DNA from: Fibrobacter sp. | Lineage (GTDB): Bacteria; Fibrobacterota; Fibrobacteria; Fibrobacterales; Fibrobacteraceae | Assembly: GCA_024398845.1 (NCBI GenBank) | Contig: JAKSIM010000013.1 | Coordinates: forward strand, 1 to 56,894 | Length of the DNA stretch: 56,894 nucleotides | Direction: 5' to 3' | Shown here: piece by piece, positions 34,214-43,491 of the stretch | Position numbering within the stretch: the stretch's first letter is position 1 | Layout of the letters: each line of letters starts with the position of its first letter | Made by a program: the position numbers and the translations under genes | The notes under the pieces: generated by a model | Told to the model about the DNA's origin: nothing | The model's database searches: none | What the model saw: only the letters and a program-made list of their open reading frames with translations

Positions 34214-35398
34214 TCACGGAAGTTCAAGCAAATAAGCGTTGTTCGTACCTGTGGCGAGGAACGATCCATCTGGAGAACGCCCTCCTGTCATGGGAATCGG
34301 CGCAATCTCACGATTCTCGCCCACCCATTCCAAAGCGATGTCACTCGGGGCTCCCGCGGTAAGCACAATCTCACGCATTACCGTGCGGCCCACGGAACCA
34401 TCCTGCACCGACTCGGCCATAAGGTCATTTTTATTGAGCATCTGCGCCCCCGCGGGGAACTCGGCCCAAAGCACAAAGAGGCGGCTTCCGAACTTGAACC
34501 AGTGCGGTTGCGCCGGACTCGACATCATGCCCTCCGCCTGTTCAATCTTGATGGGGCTTGAGTTGGCCGAAAGTTCCTGGATGTAAGCTTCCCAAGTGGT
34601 GGAATTCTCAACCATATTGTAAACCACAAAATTTCCATCCGGCGAAATCATCGGGCTATCGATTTCCCAACTCGAGCGACCCGCGGGCTTCTTGAGCGTC
34701 ACCGGCTTCTTGAGTCCACCATTCGCAAAATCCACGAACACGATTTCGTTCTTGGGCGACACATACGTGAGACGCACGTCGCTCGTTCCAAAGAAACCTT
34801 CAACCGTAGAATCATCGCTCTTATCGTTCTTAGATGCAGCCGTCTCGCCCACCCACAAGTGCGGTGTTGCAAATTCCCCAATATCCTTGTCGTAGAACCA
34901 GAACTTTTTCTTGTCGCTCATGCGAACGGCAAAAATGCCGTAATCCAAGGATTCGCAAGCCTTGCTGCCCTCTGTATCGTAAGCGCGCAGGGCAACGATG
35001 TAGTTTGCATGCGTACTCCATTCCGGATCCTGGAACTGGCACTCGCCAGCACTCTTGTCAATCATCAAATACCAATTGACCTTCCCCGCCGTATCCGAAA
35101 CCGTCAAGCGGTCATGCTGTTCTACGCGTGTCGTCGTGTATATGGAATCCGGAGCGGTCACATTCAGCTTACCATTAAAGTTCAGCCAAAGCATGGACGC
35201 TGGATAATTTTCCATATCGTTACTGACCGACGGGTTACAGATCTGCTTACCGCCATTCACGGGGAACATTTTGCCAATTTCGGAAGACTGACCCACCGGG
35301 CCATTCGTCTCCTCAACCTCGGCCTCGAAAGGTTCCGGGTCATAGCAAGACATTAAAGCAAGGGCCGAGCCCAAAAATAAGTACGAAAATTTCATCAT
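34214..35398 (-). CDS. TolB-like beta-propeller lipoprotein
   Basis: This 394-residue protein starts with MMKFSYLFLGSALALMSCYDP, with lipidation at Cys18. The body has repeats typical of TolB/WD40-like propellers: SPMISPDGNFVVYNM and PMTGGRSPDGSFLATG, where S-P-D-G-x-F is the hallmark. It is therefore likely an outer-membrane lipoprotein with a propeller fold. The start lies in a stack ATG-ATG preceded by TTG; no clear Shine-Dalgarno. It is followed by the barrel gene, suggesting the two work in one complex. Function unknown. Confidence 0.6.
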   Translation of the reverse strand: MMKFSYLFLGSALALMSCYDPEPFEAEVEETNGPVGQSSEIGKMFPVNGGKQICNPSVSNDMENYPASMLWLNFNGKLNVTAPDSIYTTTRVEQHDRLTVSDTAGKVNWYLMIDKSAGECQFQDPEWSTHANYIVALRAYDTEGSKACESLDYGIFAVRMSDKKKFWFYDKDIGEFATPHLWVGETAASKNDKSDDSTVEGFFGTSDVRLTYVSPKNEIVFVDFANGGLKKPVTLKKPAGRSSWEIDSPMISPDGNFVVYNMVENSTTWEAYIQELSANSSPIKIEQAEGMMSSPAQPHWFKFGSRLFVLWAEFPAGAQMLNKNDLMAESVQDGSVGRTVMREIVLTAGAPSDIALEWVGENREIAPIPMTGGRSPDGSFLATGTNNAYLLELP

Positions 35399-35487
35399 AA
35401 ACAATATAAAAAAGTGCCAATGAGCTAACCAAAGAGACCACGAATGATTTATATATTAACGTAGCAAAATGAATTGGGAGTAAAAAA

Positions 35488-35994
35488 ATGAGCGAATTCA
35501 AAGAAATTTCCACCGAAGAACTAAAAAAGAACCCCTTCCAAATGATTGGCAAGGAATGGATGCTGATTGCAGCCGCAAAGGCTGGCAAGGCAAACGCCAT
35601 GACCGCCAGTTGGGGCGGCGTCGGCGTCATGTGGAACAAGCCTGTAGCCTACATCGCCATAAGGCAGACGCGTTACACCAAGGAATTCGTGGACAACGGT
35701 GAAAAGCTCAGCCTCAACTTTTTCGGAGAAGCCTTCCGCAAGGAACTCGCCTACTTCGGCAAGACCTCGGGCCGCGACGAAGACAAGATTGCAAAGACCG
35801 GCATGAAGGTGAGGATTGATGACGGCGCCCCCATTTTCGAGGACGCAGAGACTGTTTTCGTATGCAAGAAACTTTTCGCAAGCACCTACGCCCCCGAGAA
35901 CTTCATTGACAAGAGCATTCTCGACAAGTTCTACAACGGAGATTCGATGCACACGCTGTACATCGTAGAAATCGAGAAAATGCTAACAAAGTAA
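35488..35994 (+). CDS. Flavin reductase-like domain protein
   Basis: This 168-residue protein has KANAMTASWGGVGVMWNKPVAY and IRQTRYTKEFVDNGEKLSLNFF, typical of the FMN-binding flavin reductase (split barrel) family. It probably binds FMN in the cytoplasm and acts as an oxidoreductase or flavoredoxin; the substrate is not known. GGGAG lies 8 nt before ATG 35488. It is divergent from the TolB-like lipoprotein. Confidence 0.82.
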   Translation: MSEFKEISTEELKKNPFQMIGKEWMLIAAAKAGKANAMTASWGGVGVMWNKPVAYIAIRQTRYTKEFVDNGEKLSLNFFGEAFRKELAYFGKTSGRDEDKIAKTGMKVRIDDGAPIFEDAETVFVCKKLFASTYAPENFIDKSILDKFYNGDSMHTLYIVEIEKMLTK

Positions 35995-36046
35995 TTCTTG
36001 TTTCGTCCAAATGAAATATCCGCGCCCTTTGATACGGTCCCGCGAT

Positions 36047-36073
36047 AAAAAATCCCGGCTCTGAGACCGGGAT
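36047..36073 (-). terminator. Rho-independent terminator for purT
   Basis: ATCCCGG (36052-36058) and CCGGGAT (36067-36073) form a 7-bp stem with an 8-nt loop. On the minus strand the stem runs into TTTTTTA. It lies about 95 bp past the purT stop. A second stem, CGTCGCC (36102-36108) and GGCGACG (36124-36130), sits between. Confidence 0.75.
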
Positions 36074-36167
36074 GACAAAGTGATTGGTTCCGTATGGACC
36101 CCGTCGCCACGATGTGGCTACAGGGCGACGCTATCAGGAACTATCTGTGGATGGTCGCAACCGAATT

Positions 36168-37352
36168 TTAGAGTTCGACCTTCACCTTTTCGCGCATGGC
36201 CATCACCTGCGCCTTTGCTTCTTCGACGCTGTCGCGGCGAGCGAGAAGCACGCCCATACGGCGGTGGCCCTTGAGTTCGGGTTTTCCGAACAAACGAAGA
36301 GCGGTGTCGGGTTCTGCCAAGACTTCCTGGAGACCGCCGAACTTTACATGGTCGGAGTTTCCGTCAGCGACAATGGCCTTGGATGCACTCGGGCCGTGGA
36401 ACGCGATGTTCGGAATCGGGAGACCGAGAATAGCGCGGGCGTGGAGGGCGAATTCGGAAAGGTCCTGGCTGATGAGCGTCACCATGCCGGTGTCGTGCGG
36501 GCGCGGGGAAACTTCGCTGAACAGGACTTCGTCCTTGCAAACGAACAGTTCCACGCCGAAGATGCCGCGGCCACCGAGGGCGTCGGTAATCTTCTTCGCA
36601 ATATCCTTCGCCTTTTCAATAAGTTCCGGCTTCATGGGCTGCGGCTGCCAGGATTCCTGGTAGTCGCCGTTCACCTGGTGGTGGCCCACCGGTTCAAGGA
36701 AACTCGTACCGCCCACATGGCGCACCGTAAGAAGGGTAATTTCGTAGTCAAACGGGACGAAGCCTTCGACAATCACACGAGAAGCCTTGCCAGTGCGGCC
36801 TTCGTTCTGGGAAATGTCCCAGGACTTCTGCACGTCGGCTTCGGTCTTGATGACGCTCTGGCCATGGCCGGAAGAACTCATCACGGGCTTCACCACGCAC
36901 GGGATGCCGATTTCCTTGACAGCTTGTTTGAAATCTTCAAAGTTGTCCGCAAAGCGGTACGGACTCGTCTTGAGGCCGAGTTCTTCGGCGGCAAGGCGGC
37001 GAATGCCTTCGCGGTTCATCGTGAGCTTGGTAGCCTTTGCCGTCGGAATCACGTTGAAGCCTTCCTTTTCGAGTTCCACGAGAGTGTCCGTCGCAATGGC
37101 TTCGACTTCGGGGACGATGTAGTCGGGCTTTTCCTTTTCGATGACTTCGCGAAGAGCGGCACCGTCCAGCATATTGATAACATAGGAGCGGTGAGCCACC
37201 TGCATACCCGGAGCATTCGGGTAGCGGTCCACGGCGACAACTTCGACGCCGAGGCGCATCATCTCGATAATGACTTCCTTGCCGAGTTCACCCGCGCCAC
37301 AGAACAAAACCTTTGTTGCGGAGGAGCTGAGCGGCGTACCAATTTCGAACAT
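36168..37352 (-). CDS. purT: Formate-dependent phosphoribosylglycinamide formyltransferase (GAR transformylase 2)
   Basis: This 394-residue ATP-grasp enzyme makes formyl-GAR from GAR, formate and ATP in purine synthesis. [17 protein letters not shown] begins the N-terminal domain, then [14 protein letters not shown] and [41 protein letters not shown] is the signature. Length equals the family norm. GGAG precedes the ATG. It stands alone, with a terminator after it. The shared region to the porin-like gene is only 57 bp, so the two may be co-transcribed, with a weak AT-rich hairpin between. Confidence 0.94.
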   Translation of the reverse strand: MFEIGTPLSSSATKVLFCGAGELGKEVIIEMMRLGVEVVAVDRYPNAPGMQVAHRSYVINMLDGAALREVIEKEKPDYIVPEVEAIATDTLVELEKEGFNVIPTAKATKLTMNREGIRRLAAEELGLKTSPYRFADNFEDFKQAVKEIGIPCVVKPVMSSSGHGQSVIKTEADVQKSWDISQNEGRTGKASRVIVEGFVPFDYEITLLTVRHVGGTSFLEPVGHHQVNGDYQESWQPQPMKPELIEKAKDIAKKITDALGGRGIFGVELFVCKDEVLFSEVSPRPHDTGMVTLISQDLSEFALHARAILGLPIPNIAFHGPSASKAIVADGNSDHVKFGGLQEVLAEPDTALRLFGKPELKGHRRMGVLLARRDSVEEAKAQVMAMREKVKVEL

Positions 37353-37409
37353 AATCGACTCCTTGAAAAAAGCTTTCCTAATTTTTTTATAAAGCTAAAA
37401 ATTTTTTGG

Positions 37410-38948
37410 CTAGAATTTCATGTCCACCGGATTAAAGTTGAACTTTACGCCCGAACGAACCCATCCATCAGTGCCATTGTCACCCTTGACATGAGCCAAA
37501 TTCTCGTAAATTCGGGCTCCACCACCTAGGTAGAAACTAAACCATCCGTTCACCTTCATCTGGTAAAGCACATCCAGCAGATATTGGGCTTCTTCTACAC
37601 CCGACGTTGCGCCCTCAACCGACTGCGCAACATTGTAGTCCGTGTAAAGTTCCTTGTCTCCCTGGCGAAGCCAAGCGAGTTCCAATGTGAGTGAATGAAC
37701 TCCTCGTGTCCATCCCAGGTCAAGCCACAAGTCAATGGCATCGGAACCACGACGATATCCCACCGGATAATCTACAAAGTAGGCGTCGGCGTAATCTACG
37801 TCATTTTGGTCACGATAATTGCTGCGATAGTTGCGGCGGCTCGTGTACTTCAGCAAAGGCAGTTTTTCATTGTTCGCGGCAGGATCCGTGCGAACAACGT
37901 CCATACGCAACGAAAACGTGCCAAATCTAGCCGTTTCGAATTCCTGGTAGTAGCCCACCATATAATTCAAGATACTCCGGCTCGTACCCTTGTCATCATC
38001 TTCGCCCACAGGACTGTTGATATCCTGCATCTGCAACTGCCCATAGAATTTTGCACCGTAGTGGGTCTTGTAGCCCGCCTCCACGGAAGTCGCAGCGGCG
38101 GTGTAACCAGTCGCATAATTGTCATGCCAGTAAATGAACGGGCTAAACGAGCGGAACTCGAGTTCCTTGCCGCCCACCATGCTTTCTTCGACCAGGTACG
38201 CCCAAAAGCGGTTCGTCTCGACACCGAACCTGTGGAACAGAAGATTCTTGACATTCTCGGTGTAAGTACGATTTCGCTGGTTGGGCATTTGCTCTTCACC
38301 AGTCGTACACTTTTGAACATTCGCCTCGGTACCTTCGGGCGGACAACCCGTTGCGTGGTCAATCACATCACCGTAAAGCCAGGCATTCAAGGAACTCAGC
38401 ATAAAGTCGTAGCGGAATATGCCCGGAGCAAACTTCCAATGGACACCGTCATGATACGGGGCTCCGCCAATCAAGATGTCGTTTTTGGAAACCTTCAAAT
38501 CGTCAACGGCAAAGCGGCCGAACTGCACATAGCCCACGGGATTCACCCACTTGGCATAGGCATTCACAGGAACATTGATATCCAGTTCGCTCGGCTTGTA
38601 AGTAAAGTTGGTCTTCAAATCGTCCTGGTACCAGGCTTCCAGATCCTTGCGAAGCGGAGCCTCCAAAAGAACGCTAAAATTCTTGTACCCCGCCCTGAAG
38701 CTCAACGTGAAAAATGGATTGATGCGTTCTTCGTAATTTCGAGCGTTTTCAAGTGGAATTTGAAGTCCTCGCCAGTTGCGTCCGTACCAATCCGCGGTAT
38801 CCACCGCAAAGGTCGGGTCCGTCGGGCCGCCGTTCAAACCAAAATTAAAATCGGTACCTATTTGAAAATAGCCCAAAGACGTACCCGCCCACAGAGAACC
38901 TGCGAGTGACAAAGCAAAACCAATCGTAGCAACAGCACCAAACTTCAT
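37410..38948 (-). CDS. Large outer-membrane protein, porin-like
   Basis: This 512-residue protein has a signal peptide (MKFGAVATIGFALSLAGSLWA). It ends in KFNFNPVDMKF, with the terminal Phe typical of outer-membrane barrels. It has many aromatic strand segments (GYVQFGRFAV, KFYGQLQMQDI) and looks similar in style to capsule-assembly (Wzi-like) or alginate-porin barrels. No family can be named. It precedes purT on the same strand. Confidence 0.6.
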   Translation of the reverse strand: MKFGAVATIGFALSLAGSLWAGTSLGYFQIGTDFNFGLNGGPTDPTFAVDTADWYGRNWRGLQIPLENARNYEERINPFFTLSFRAGYKNFSVLLEAPLRKDLEAWYQDDLKTNFTYKPSELDINVPVNAYAKWVNPVGYVQFGRFAVDDLKVSKNDILIGGAPYHDGVHWKFAPGIFRYDFMLSSLNAWLYGDVIDHATGCPPEGTEANVQKCTTGEEQMPNQRNRTYTENVKNLLFHRFGVETNRFWAYLVEESMVGGKELEFRSFSPFIYWHDNYATGYTAAATSVEAGYKTHYGAKFYGQLQMQDINSPVGEDDDKGTSRSILNYMVGYYQEFETARFGTFSLRMDVVRTDPAANNEKLPLLKYTSRRNYRSNYRDQNDVDYADAYFVDYPVGYRRGSDAIDLWLDLGWTRGVHSLTLELAWLRQGDKELYTDYNVAQSVEGATSGVEEAQYLLDVLYQMKVNGWFSFYLGGGARIYENLAHVKGDNGTDGWVRSGVKFNFNPVDMKF

Positions 38949-39150
38949 CTATGAACCAATTTAACAAATTTCGTTCGCCAAACCACGCACCCCTAAGCGC
39001 AACATGCGAAGTTATGCCAAAACAAGAACAAAATTCGCCCAAAAGTACATAAAAACGCAAACCGCGCAAAAAAAAGAATACTGCACGGAGGCTTAAGAAA
39101 ACGCGCGGCTTGAGAAAATAGCGCGAAGATGTGCGGAAACTGCGCAGAGA

Positions 39151-39628
39151 TCACTCAGGCGACGTACTGAGCGAGTACCTGCAATGGAAAAGGAGGGTGT
39201 CAGGCTAATGAACACTTGGAACTTTAGTTCCTAGTGAGAATTGTCCACTTTGTGGATAGGGCGAAAGCCTTCCCTTGTCTAAAATACGCCTTGCGTTAAG
39301 CATGGCGTATTAACTGTGAGCCGAAGCCCCTAATCTTTATTAGGGGCGTAGGCGAGAGCGAGCGAATAACCGAAGGTCACTCACCTGACATACTGAGCGA
39401 GTACCTGCAATGGAAAAGGAGGGTGTCAGGCTAATGAACACTTGGAACTTTAGTTCCTAGTGAGAATTGTCCACTTTGTGGATAGGGCGAAAGCCTTCCC
39501 TTGTCTAAAATACGCCTTGCGTTAAGCATGGCGTATTAACTGTGAGCCGAAGCCCCTAATCTTTATTAGGGGCGTAGGCGAGAGCGAGCGAATAACCGAA
39601 GGTCACTCACCTGACGTACTGAGCGAGC
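39151..39628 (+). repeat. Two tandem copies of a 226-bp structured unit
   Basis: Units at 39171-39396 and 39397-39622 differ by one base (A39390 versus G39616). A border sequence starting TCACTCA and ending CTGAGCGAG occurs at 39151, 39377 and 39603. Each unit holds stem-loops: GGAAC/GTTCC (39218-39231), TCCAC/GTGGA (39244-39256), GGC-GAAA-GCC (39260-39269), AATACGCC/GGCGTATT (39283-39311) and CCCCTAAT/ATTAGGGG (39327-39346). The GAAA tetraloop implies that the plus strand is the RNA. The minus strand of each unit has a 32-codon frame with no ribosome site. It could be a duplicated small RNA or an intergenic repeat element. The rest of 38949-39760 holds no gene I can support. Confidence 0.7.
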
Positions 39629-39639
39629 GGATAATATAA

Positions 39640-39703
39640 GGACTGCCCGGGCAGGGAGACCCAGGCAGTCCCTTGTGTTGTGGTAGGTATGCTTGCGCAT
39701 ACC
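39640..39703 (-). terminator. Stem-loops downstream of ftsZ, possible terminator
   Basis: GGTATGC/GCATACC (39686-39703) gives, on the minus strand, a 7-bp stem with a GCAA tetraloop. GGACTGCC (39640-39647) with GGCAGTCC (39664-39671) gives a second stem followed on the minus strand by TTATATT. They probably end the dcw transcript, about 60-120 bp beyond the ftsZ stop. Confidence 0.45.
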
Positions 39704-39760
39704 CGTTGTGTGTGTGTCTTCTTAAAAGAAGCTCTTACATAACGGTTTTTAATCTTTCGA

Positions 39761-41371
39761 CTAAAAATCGTCGTTACGGCTCATGCGAAGGAACGCCGGC
39801 ATGTCATAGTCAATACCGTTCGTCTTCAGGGAATCTTCAGGATACTTGAGAGTGCGCGGATCAACATGGCTTACCGGAGCAGAATTCACAACCGGTTCAA
39901 TCGTTGCCTGCTGGCGGGAGAATGCCGGAGTTTCAAAGTTTCCGCAAGAAAGCGTATCTTCTTCGGCAACCTCAGGCATTTCGCGAGTTTCAGGCAAATT
40001 TGCCGTTGCAGTCATCACTAATTCTTCTTCGTAAGCTGGGGCCTGTGCATTGAATGCAGAGGAAGCGTACACAGAAGGCTGTGCAGGAGCAACAGAGGGC
40101 ATCGGAACCGTACGAGCGCTAGCATCAAAACTAGGCATAGCCATGGTACCACGGGCAAGAGCCGCAAAGTTCATACTCGTCGGACGCGGCTTTGCAGAAA
40201 CCGGCTGAGACACGGTCTGAGCAGCAACTTGAGGAGCGGCTTGAGGCATCGGCTGTGCAGCAACCTGTGCAGAAACCGGAGCGCCAATCGTATTCACGAG
40301 TTCGCAAGACTTCGCCTGAACCTGCGGGATAGAACCCATGGTGAACATCGGGGTCGGAATTTGGGGAGCCGGATTGCCGCAACCCGTAGCGATGATAGTG
40401 ATATAAACCTTGTCGCCAAGTTCCGGCAAAAGGATATCGCCAATAATAATGTTCGGGTCATTCTTGTCGCTCACAGCTTCATGGATGTGTTCCATAGCTT
40501 CGCTGTATTCAAGCATGGTGAAGTTTTCGCCATGGCTTACGTTCACAAGTACGCCAGTAGCACCATCAACATTGATGTCTTCGAGGAGCGGAGAAGAAAG
40601 GGCCAAGTCAACAGCCTTAATTCCACGGCCTTCGCCTTCAGCAATACCAGTACCCATAAGGGCGCTACCGCCGTTAGTCATCACAGTCTTGATATCAGCA
40701 AAGTCCACATGGATAAGGCCATGGCGGAACATGATGTCGCAAATACTGCGAACCGCATTGCCAAGAATTTCATCGGCCAAGCGGAAAGAACCATCCAAGG
40801 TCAAGGTCTTGTCGGTATTTTGAACAAGGCTCAACAGCTTTTGGTTGTCAACCACAATCATCGTATCCACAGAAGCGCGAAGTTCCTTGATACCTTCAGC
40901 AGCGAGAGTTCCACGACGTTTGCCTTCGTAACCAAACGGTTTAGAAACCACAGCAACCGTAAGGATGCCGAGTTCACGAGCAACTTTACCCACAACCGGA
41001 GCAGCACCCGTACCCGTACCACCACCCATACCGGCAGTGATGAACACGAGGTCAGCGCCAGCCATGGCGTCGCGAAGTTCTTCAATATTTTCTTCTGCAG
41101 CCTTGCAGCCAACTTCGGGCTTCATACCAGCACCAAGAGCCTTCGTGACCTTCTGGCCAATCTGGATCTTGTGATCGGCAAGACTCAGTTCCAACGCCTT
41201 GGCGTCAGTATTCACTGCATAGTATTCAACACCTTCAATGGTCATTTTAACCATACGGTTCACCGTATTGCCGCCGGCACCGCCGACACCGAATACTTTG
41301 ACCTTGGCGTTGTTGAGACTGGAATCGTCCATCACGATATGTGACGTTTCATTGTTTTCGAATTCACTCAT
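39761..41371 (-). CDS. ftsZ: Cell division GTPase FtsZ
   Basis: This 536-residue tubulin-like protein forms the Z-ring at midcell. GVGGAGGNTVNRM lies at about residues 28-40 and the GTP-binding GGGTGTGAAP at about 116-125. The core ends near residue 340. A long linker of about 170 residues (Ala/Pro/Gln-rich) leads to a terminal peptide with MPAFLR, the conserved site for FtsA. ATG 41371 has GGGAGA 7 nt upstream; the longer start would overlap ftsA. It is last in the dcw run, 34 nt after ftsA. Confidence 0.97.
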   Translation of the reverse strand: MSEFENNETSHIVMDDSSLNNAKVKVFGVGGAGGNTVNRMVKMTIEGVEYYAVNTDAKALELSLADHKIQIGQKVTKALGAGMKPEVGCKAAEENIEELRDAMAGADLVFITAGMGGGTGTGAAPVVGKVARELGILTVAVVSKPFGYEGKRRGTLAAEGIKELRASVDTMIVVDNQKLLSLVQNTDKTLTLDGSFRLADEILGNAVRSICDIMFRHGLIHVDFADIKTVMTNGGSALMGTGIAEGEGRGIKAVDLALSSPLLEDINVDGATGVLVNVSHGENFTMLEYSEAMEHIHEAVSDKNDPNIIIGDILLPELGDKVYITIIATGCGNPAPQIPTPMFTMGSIPQVQAKSCELVNTIGAPVSAQVAAQPMPQAAPQVAAQTVSQPVSAKPRPTSMNFAALARGTMAMPSFDASARTVPMPSVAPAQPSVYASSAFNAQAPAYEEELVMTATANLPETREMPEVAEEDTLSCGNFETPAFSRQQATIEPVVNSAPVSHVDPRTLKYPEDSLKTNGIDYDMPAFLRMSRNDDF

Positions 41372-41405
41372 AGTATATCTCCCTGATGATTGTGAGTGGT
41401 TGTTG

Positions 41406-42650
41406 TTAGAAATAGGTTTGAACAAAATCCTTGAATCTCTGAAAACCCTTTTTCATAGATACAGCGATTTGTTTGCCGGTTTCGCGCTTCTTGTTTTCGC
41501 GATGCTGACGGGCAGCATAATGCAAGAGGCCGATGCCTGTGGCATAAGAGGGGTTGCGGAAGGCTTCCTGAATGCCGCTCGTGCCCTTGGAATGTCCAAT
41601 GCGTACCGGTTTTCCGAATACCTTGTCTGCTAATTCATCGATACCTTCCAAAGCACAGCATCCACCCGTAAGCACAATGCCGCCATTGATTAAGGTATCC
41701 ATTTTATGTTTCTTGAGATCAGCAGCCAACAGCTTAAAGATTTCCTCGACGCGAGCGCTAATCACACGAGCCAAAAGCTTGCGAGAACACTGCACTTCGC
41801 CACGGTCACCCACTCCAGGAACCGGGAAAGTTTCATCTTCAATAAGGTTACTGATTTTGCAAGTTCCATACTTTTTCTTGATTTCCTCGGCCTTTGAGAG
41901 CGATATAGGCACCTTGAGGCACTTGCTAATATCGCTTGTAATACAATTACCGGCCAAATCAAGCGAAGCTGTGTAGCGAACAGATTCGCCCACAAAAACG
42001 GCGACATCTGCAGAACCGGCGCCAATATCCACAAGGGCGACACCCAATTCCTTTTCGTCATCGGTCAGCACAGCAAGAGCTGCAGCAAAAGGTTCCAACA
42101 CAAAGTCAACGGCATGTAGACCAGCGCTACGTACGCACTTGTCCAAATTCTGGATGGCATTGGGTCGAGAGGTGACGACCTGAACATCCACACCCAAGCG
42201 GCGTCCGTTCATACCCTTCGGGTTCTTAATGCCCGGCTGGTCATCAAGTGTATATTCGCCCGGGAACACATGGATGATTGTGCCCGCGGATTCCGGAATG
42301 GTACTGGCTTGATTCTTGACGTTTTCAATATCCACGCCACGGACTTCCCCGGTAGGAAGCGTAATGAGTCCCTTGTAGTTAAAAGAAAGCACATGCTTGC
42401 CAGCAATGCCCACATAAACGTCATGAACATCGACTGAAGCCATGGATTCCAGCTGGCGAGCAGCCTTCTGAAGGTTTTCTACAACAGAATCCATTTCGTC
42501 AGCATTGGACAACGGAAGGTCTCCGCATTCCAAGACACGCACGGAATCGTCGTTGATGGCACCCATGAAAAGGTTGATTTTGGAAGCCCCGATATCGAGA
42601 CCGAAAATCAAATTTTCTTTCTTTATTTCGTTTTGTCTATTTTCATCCAT
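41406..42650 (-). CDS. ftsA: Cell division protein FtsA
   Basis: This 414-residue actin-like ATPase tethers FtsZ to the membrane. FGLDIGASK (about residues 16-24) and VDIGAGSADVAVF are nucleotide-binding motifs. The 1C domain lies between. The C-terminal amphipathic helix MKKGFQRFKDFVQTYF is the membrane-targeting sequence. ATG 42650 has AGAGG 7 nt upstream and overlaps the ftsQ stop by 8 nt. Confidence 0.95.
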   Translation of the reverse strand: MDENRQNEIKKENLIFGLDIGASKINLFMGAINDDSVRVLECGDLPLSNADEMDSVVENLQKAARQLESMASVDVHDVYVGIAGKHVLSFNYKGLITLPTGEVRGVDIENVKNQASTIPESAGTIIHVFPGEYTLDDQPGIKNPKGMNGRRLGVDVQVVTSRPNAIQNLDKCVRSAGLHAVDFVLEPFAAALAVLTDDEKELGVALVDIGAGSADVAVFVGESVRYTASLDLAGNCITSDISKCLKVPISLSKAEEIKKKYGTCKISNLIEDETFPVPGVGDRGEVQCSRKLLARVISARVEEIFKLLAADLKKHKMDTLINGGIVLTGGCCALEGIDELADKVFGKPVRIGHSKGTSGIQEAFRNPSYATGIGLLHYAARQHRENKKRETGKQIAVSMKKGFQRFKDFVQTYF

Positions 42651-43491
42651 TGACACACCTCTTGTCAAAATTTCTTACATAAGCAAAACCGGCGTAACGC
42701 ATGTCTACTTCACCGGCACAACGCATATCTTGCGGGAACCCCGCCTTTACAGATTCGTAAAGAGTGAACATGCCCTCGCCCCAGCTCACTTCCGGGAATA
42801 GGGTCTTGTGGCCCACATCTCTGAAGTAAACTTCGAACGCTTTGTCCGCTTCACTCCAAGAGACTTGAGAAACTTTTTCATATAGTTTTTTGTCGGAAGA
42901 ACGCATTGCATACAAGAAAGCCGATATCGGTTTCATCTTGTCAATCGATTCCATATCAACTACCGGCAAATGCAAAGCCGTCGTCATCGAAAGTGGCATA
43001 ACCATTCCACGTTCCGAATAAACGGTAGCCTTACCACCATCAAACACGGAAACCAACGGAGAAGCTTCTTTCAACTTGATTTCCATGGACGACGGGAAGT
43101 ACTTGCGCACCGTCACCGAATGAATCAAAGGCATTTGAAGCAGGGCCTTTTCTACAGAATCCGCATTGACTTCAGACATCAACATACCCGGTTCGACTTG
43201 AGCGTTTTGCACTACATCTTCCCAAGAGAGCATACGGTTGCCCTCAATATCAATGTATTGCAGGTGCCTAAGTTCCATCGGGTTCAAACGTTGCAGGTAA
43301 AAACGGTTGCACCAAGCAGCCACGGCGACACCAATCAAAAGCACGCACAAAATCCAGCCACGACGCTTAAACCAGCGGAGTGTACCGCCGACGCCACGCT
43401 TCACCTTTTGCGCGCGCGCCTGCTTCCGCATTTCTTCGTTGTAACCGATTCGGCGGCCAAAGAATGTCGTCTTGGACTGACTCAAACGCAT
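42643..43491 (-). CDS. ftsQ: Cell division protein FtsQ/DivIB
   Basis: This 282-residue bitopic inner-membrane protein has a basic cytoplasmic tail. It has one membrane helix (WILCVLLIGVAVAAW, about 46-60) and a POTRA domain just after it (LRHLQYIDIEGNRMLSWEDV), then a beta domain. It connects early and late divisome parts. The ATG overlaps the end of murC by 10 nt, with GGAGGA directly before it. Only the fold and location support the name, since FtsQ sequences diverge strongly. Confidence 0.88.
   Translation of the reverse strand: MRLSQSKTTFFGRRIGYNEEMRKQARAQKVKRGVGGTLRWFKRRGWILCVLLIGVAVAAWCNRFYLQRLNPMELRHLQYIDIEGNRMLSWEDVVQNAQVEPGMLMSEVNADSVEKALLQMPLIHSVTVRKYFPSSMEIKLKEASPLVSVFDGGKATVYSERGMVMPLSMTTALHLPVVDMESIDKMKPISAFLYAMRSSDKKLYEKVSQVSWSEADKAFEVYFRDVGHKTLFPEVSWGEGMFTLYESVKAGFPQDMRCAGEVDMRYAGFAYVRNFDKRCVNG

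Noticed and set aside
37353..37409. Terminator between the porin-like gene and purT
   Set aside because: AGCTTT/AAAGCT can pair and a T-run follows on the minus strand, but the stem is short and AT-rich with a long loop.
36084..38909. Long plus-strand frames over purT and the porin-like gene
   Set aside because: Both are antisense shadows created by codon bias; composition is not protein-like and the real genes are clear.
38845..39069. A 74-codon minus-strand frame upstream of the porin-like gene
   Set aside because: Cys/Trp/Phe-rich composition and overlap with the real start make it unlikely.
39205..39303. A 32-codon peptide on the minus strand of each 226-bp unit
   Set aside because: Identical by duplication, with no ribosome site upstream; not enough to call a gene.
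39151..39628. CRISPR array
   Set aside because: Only two long units, no short repeats with unique spacers, and no cas genes.
40229..41344. A 371-codon plus-strand frame over ftsZ
   Set aside because: Antisense to ftsZ, no motif, His/Asn/Thr-rich.
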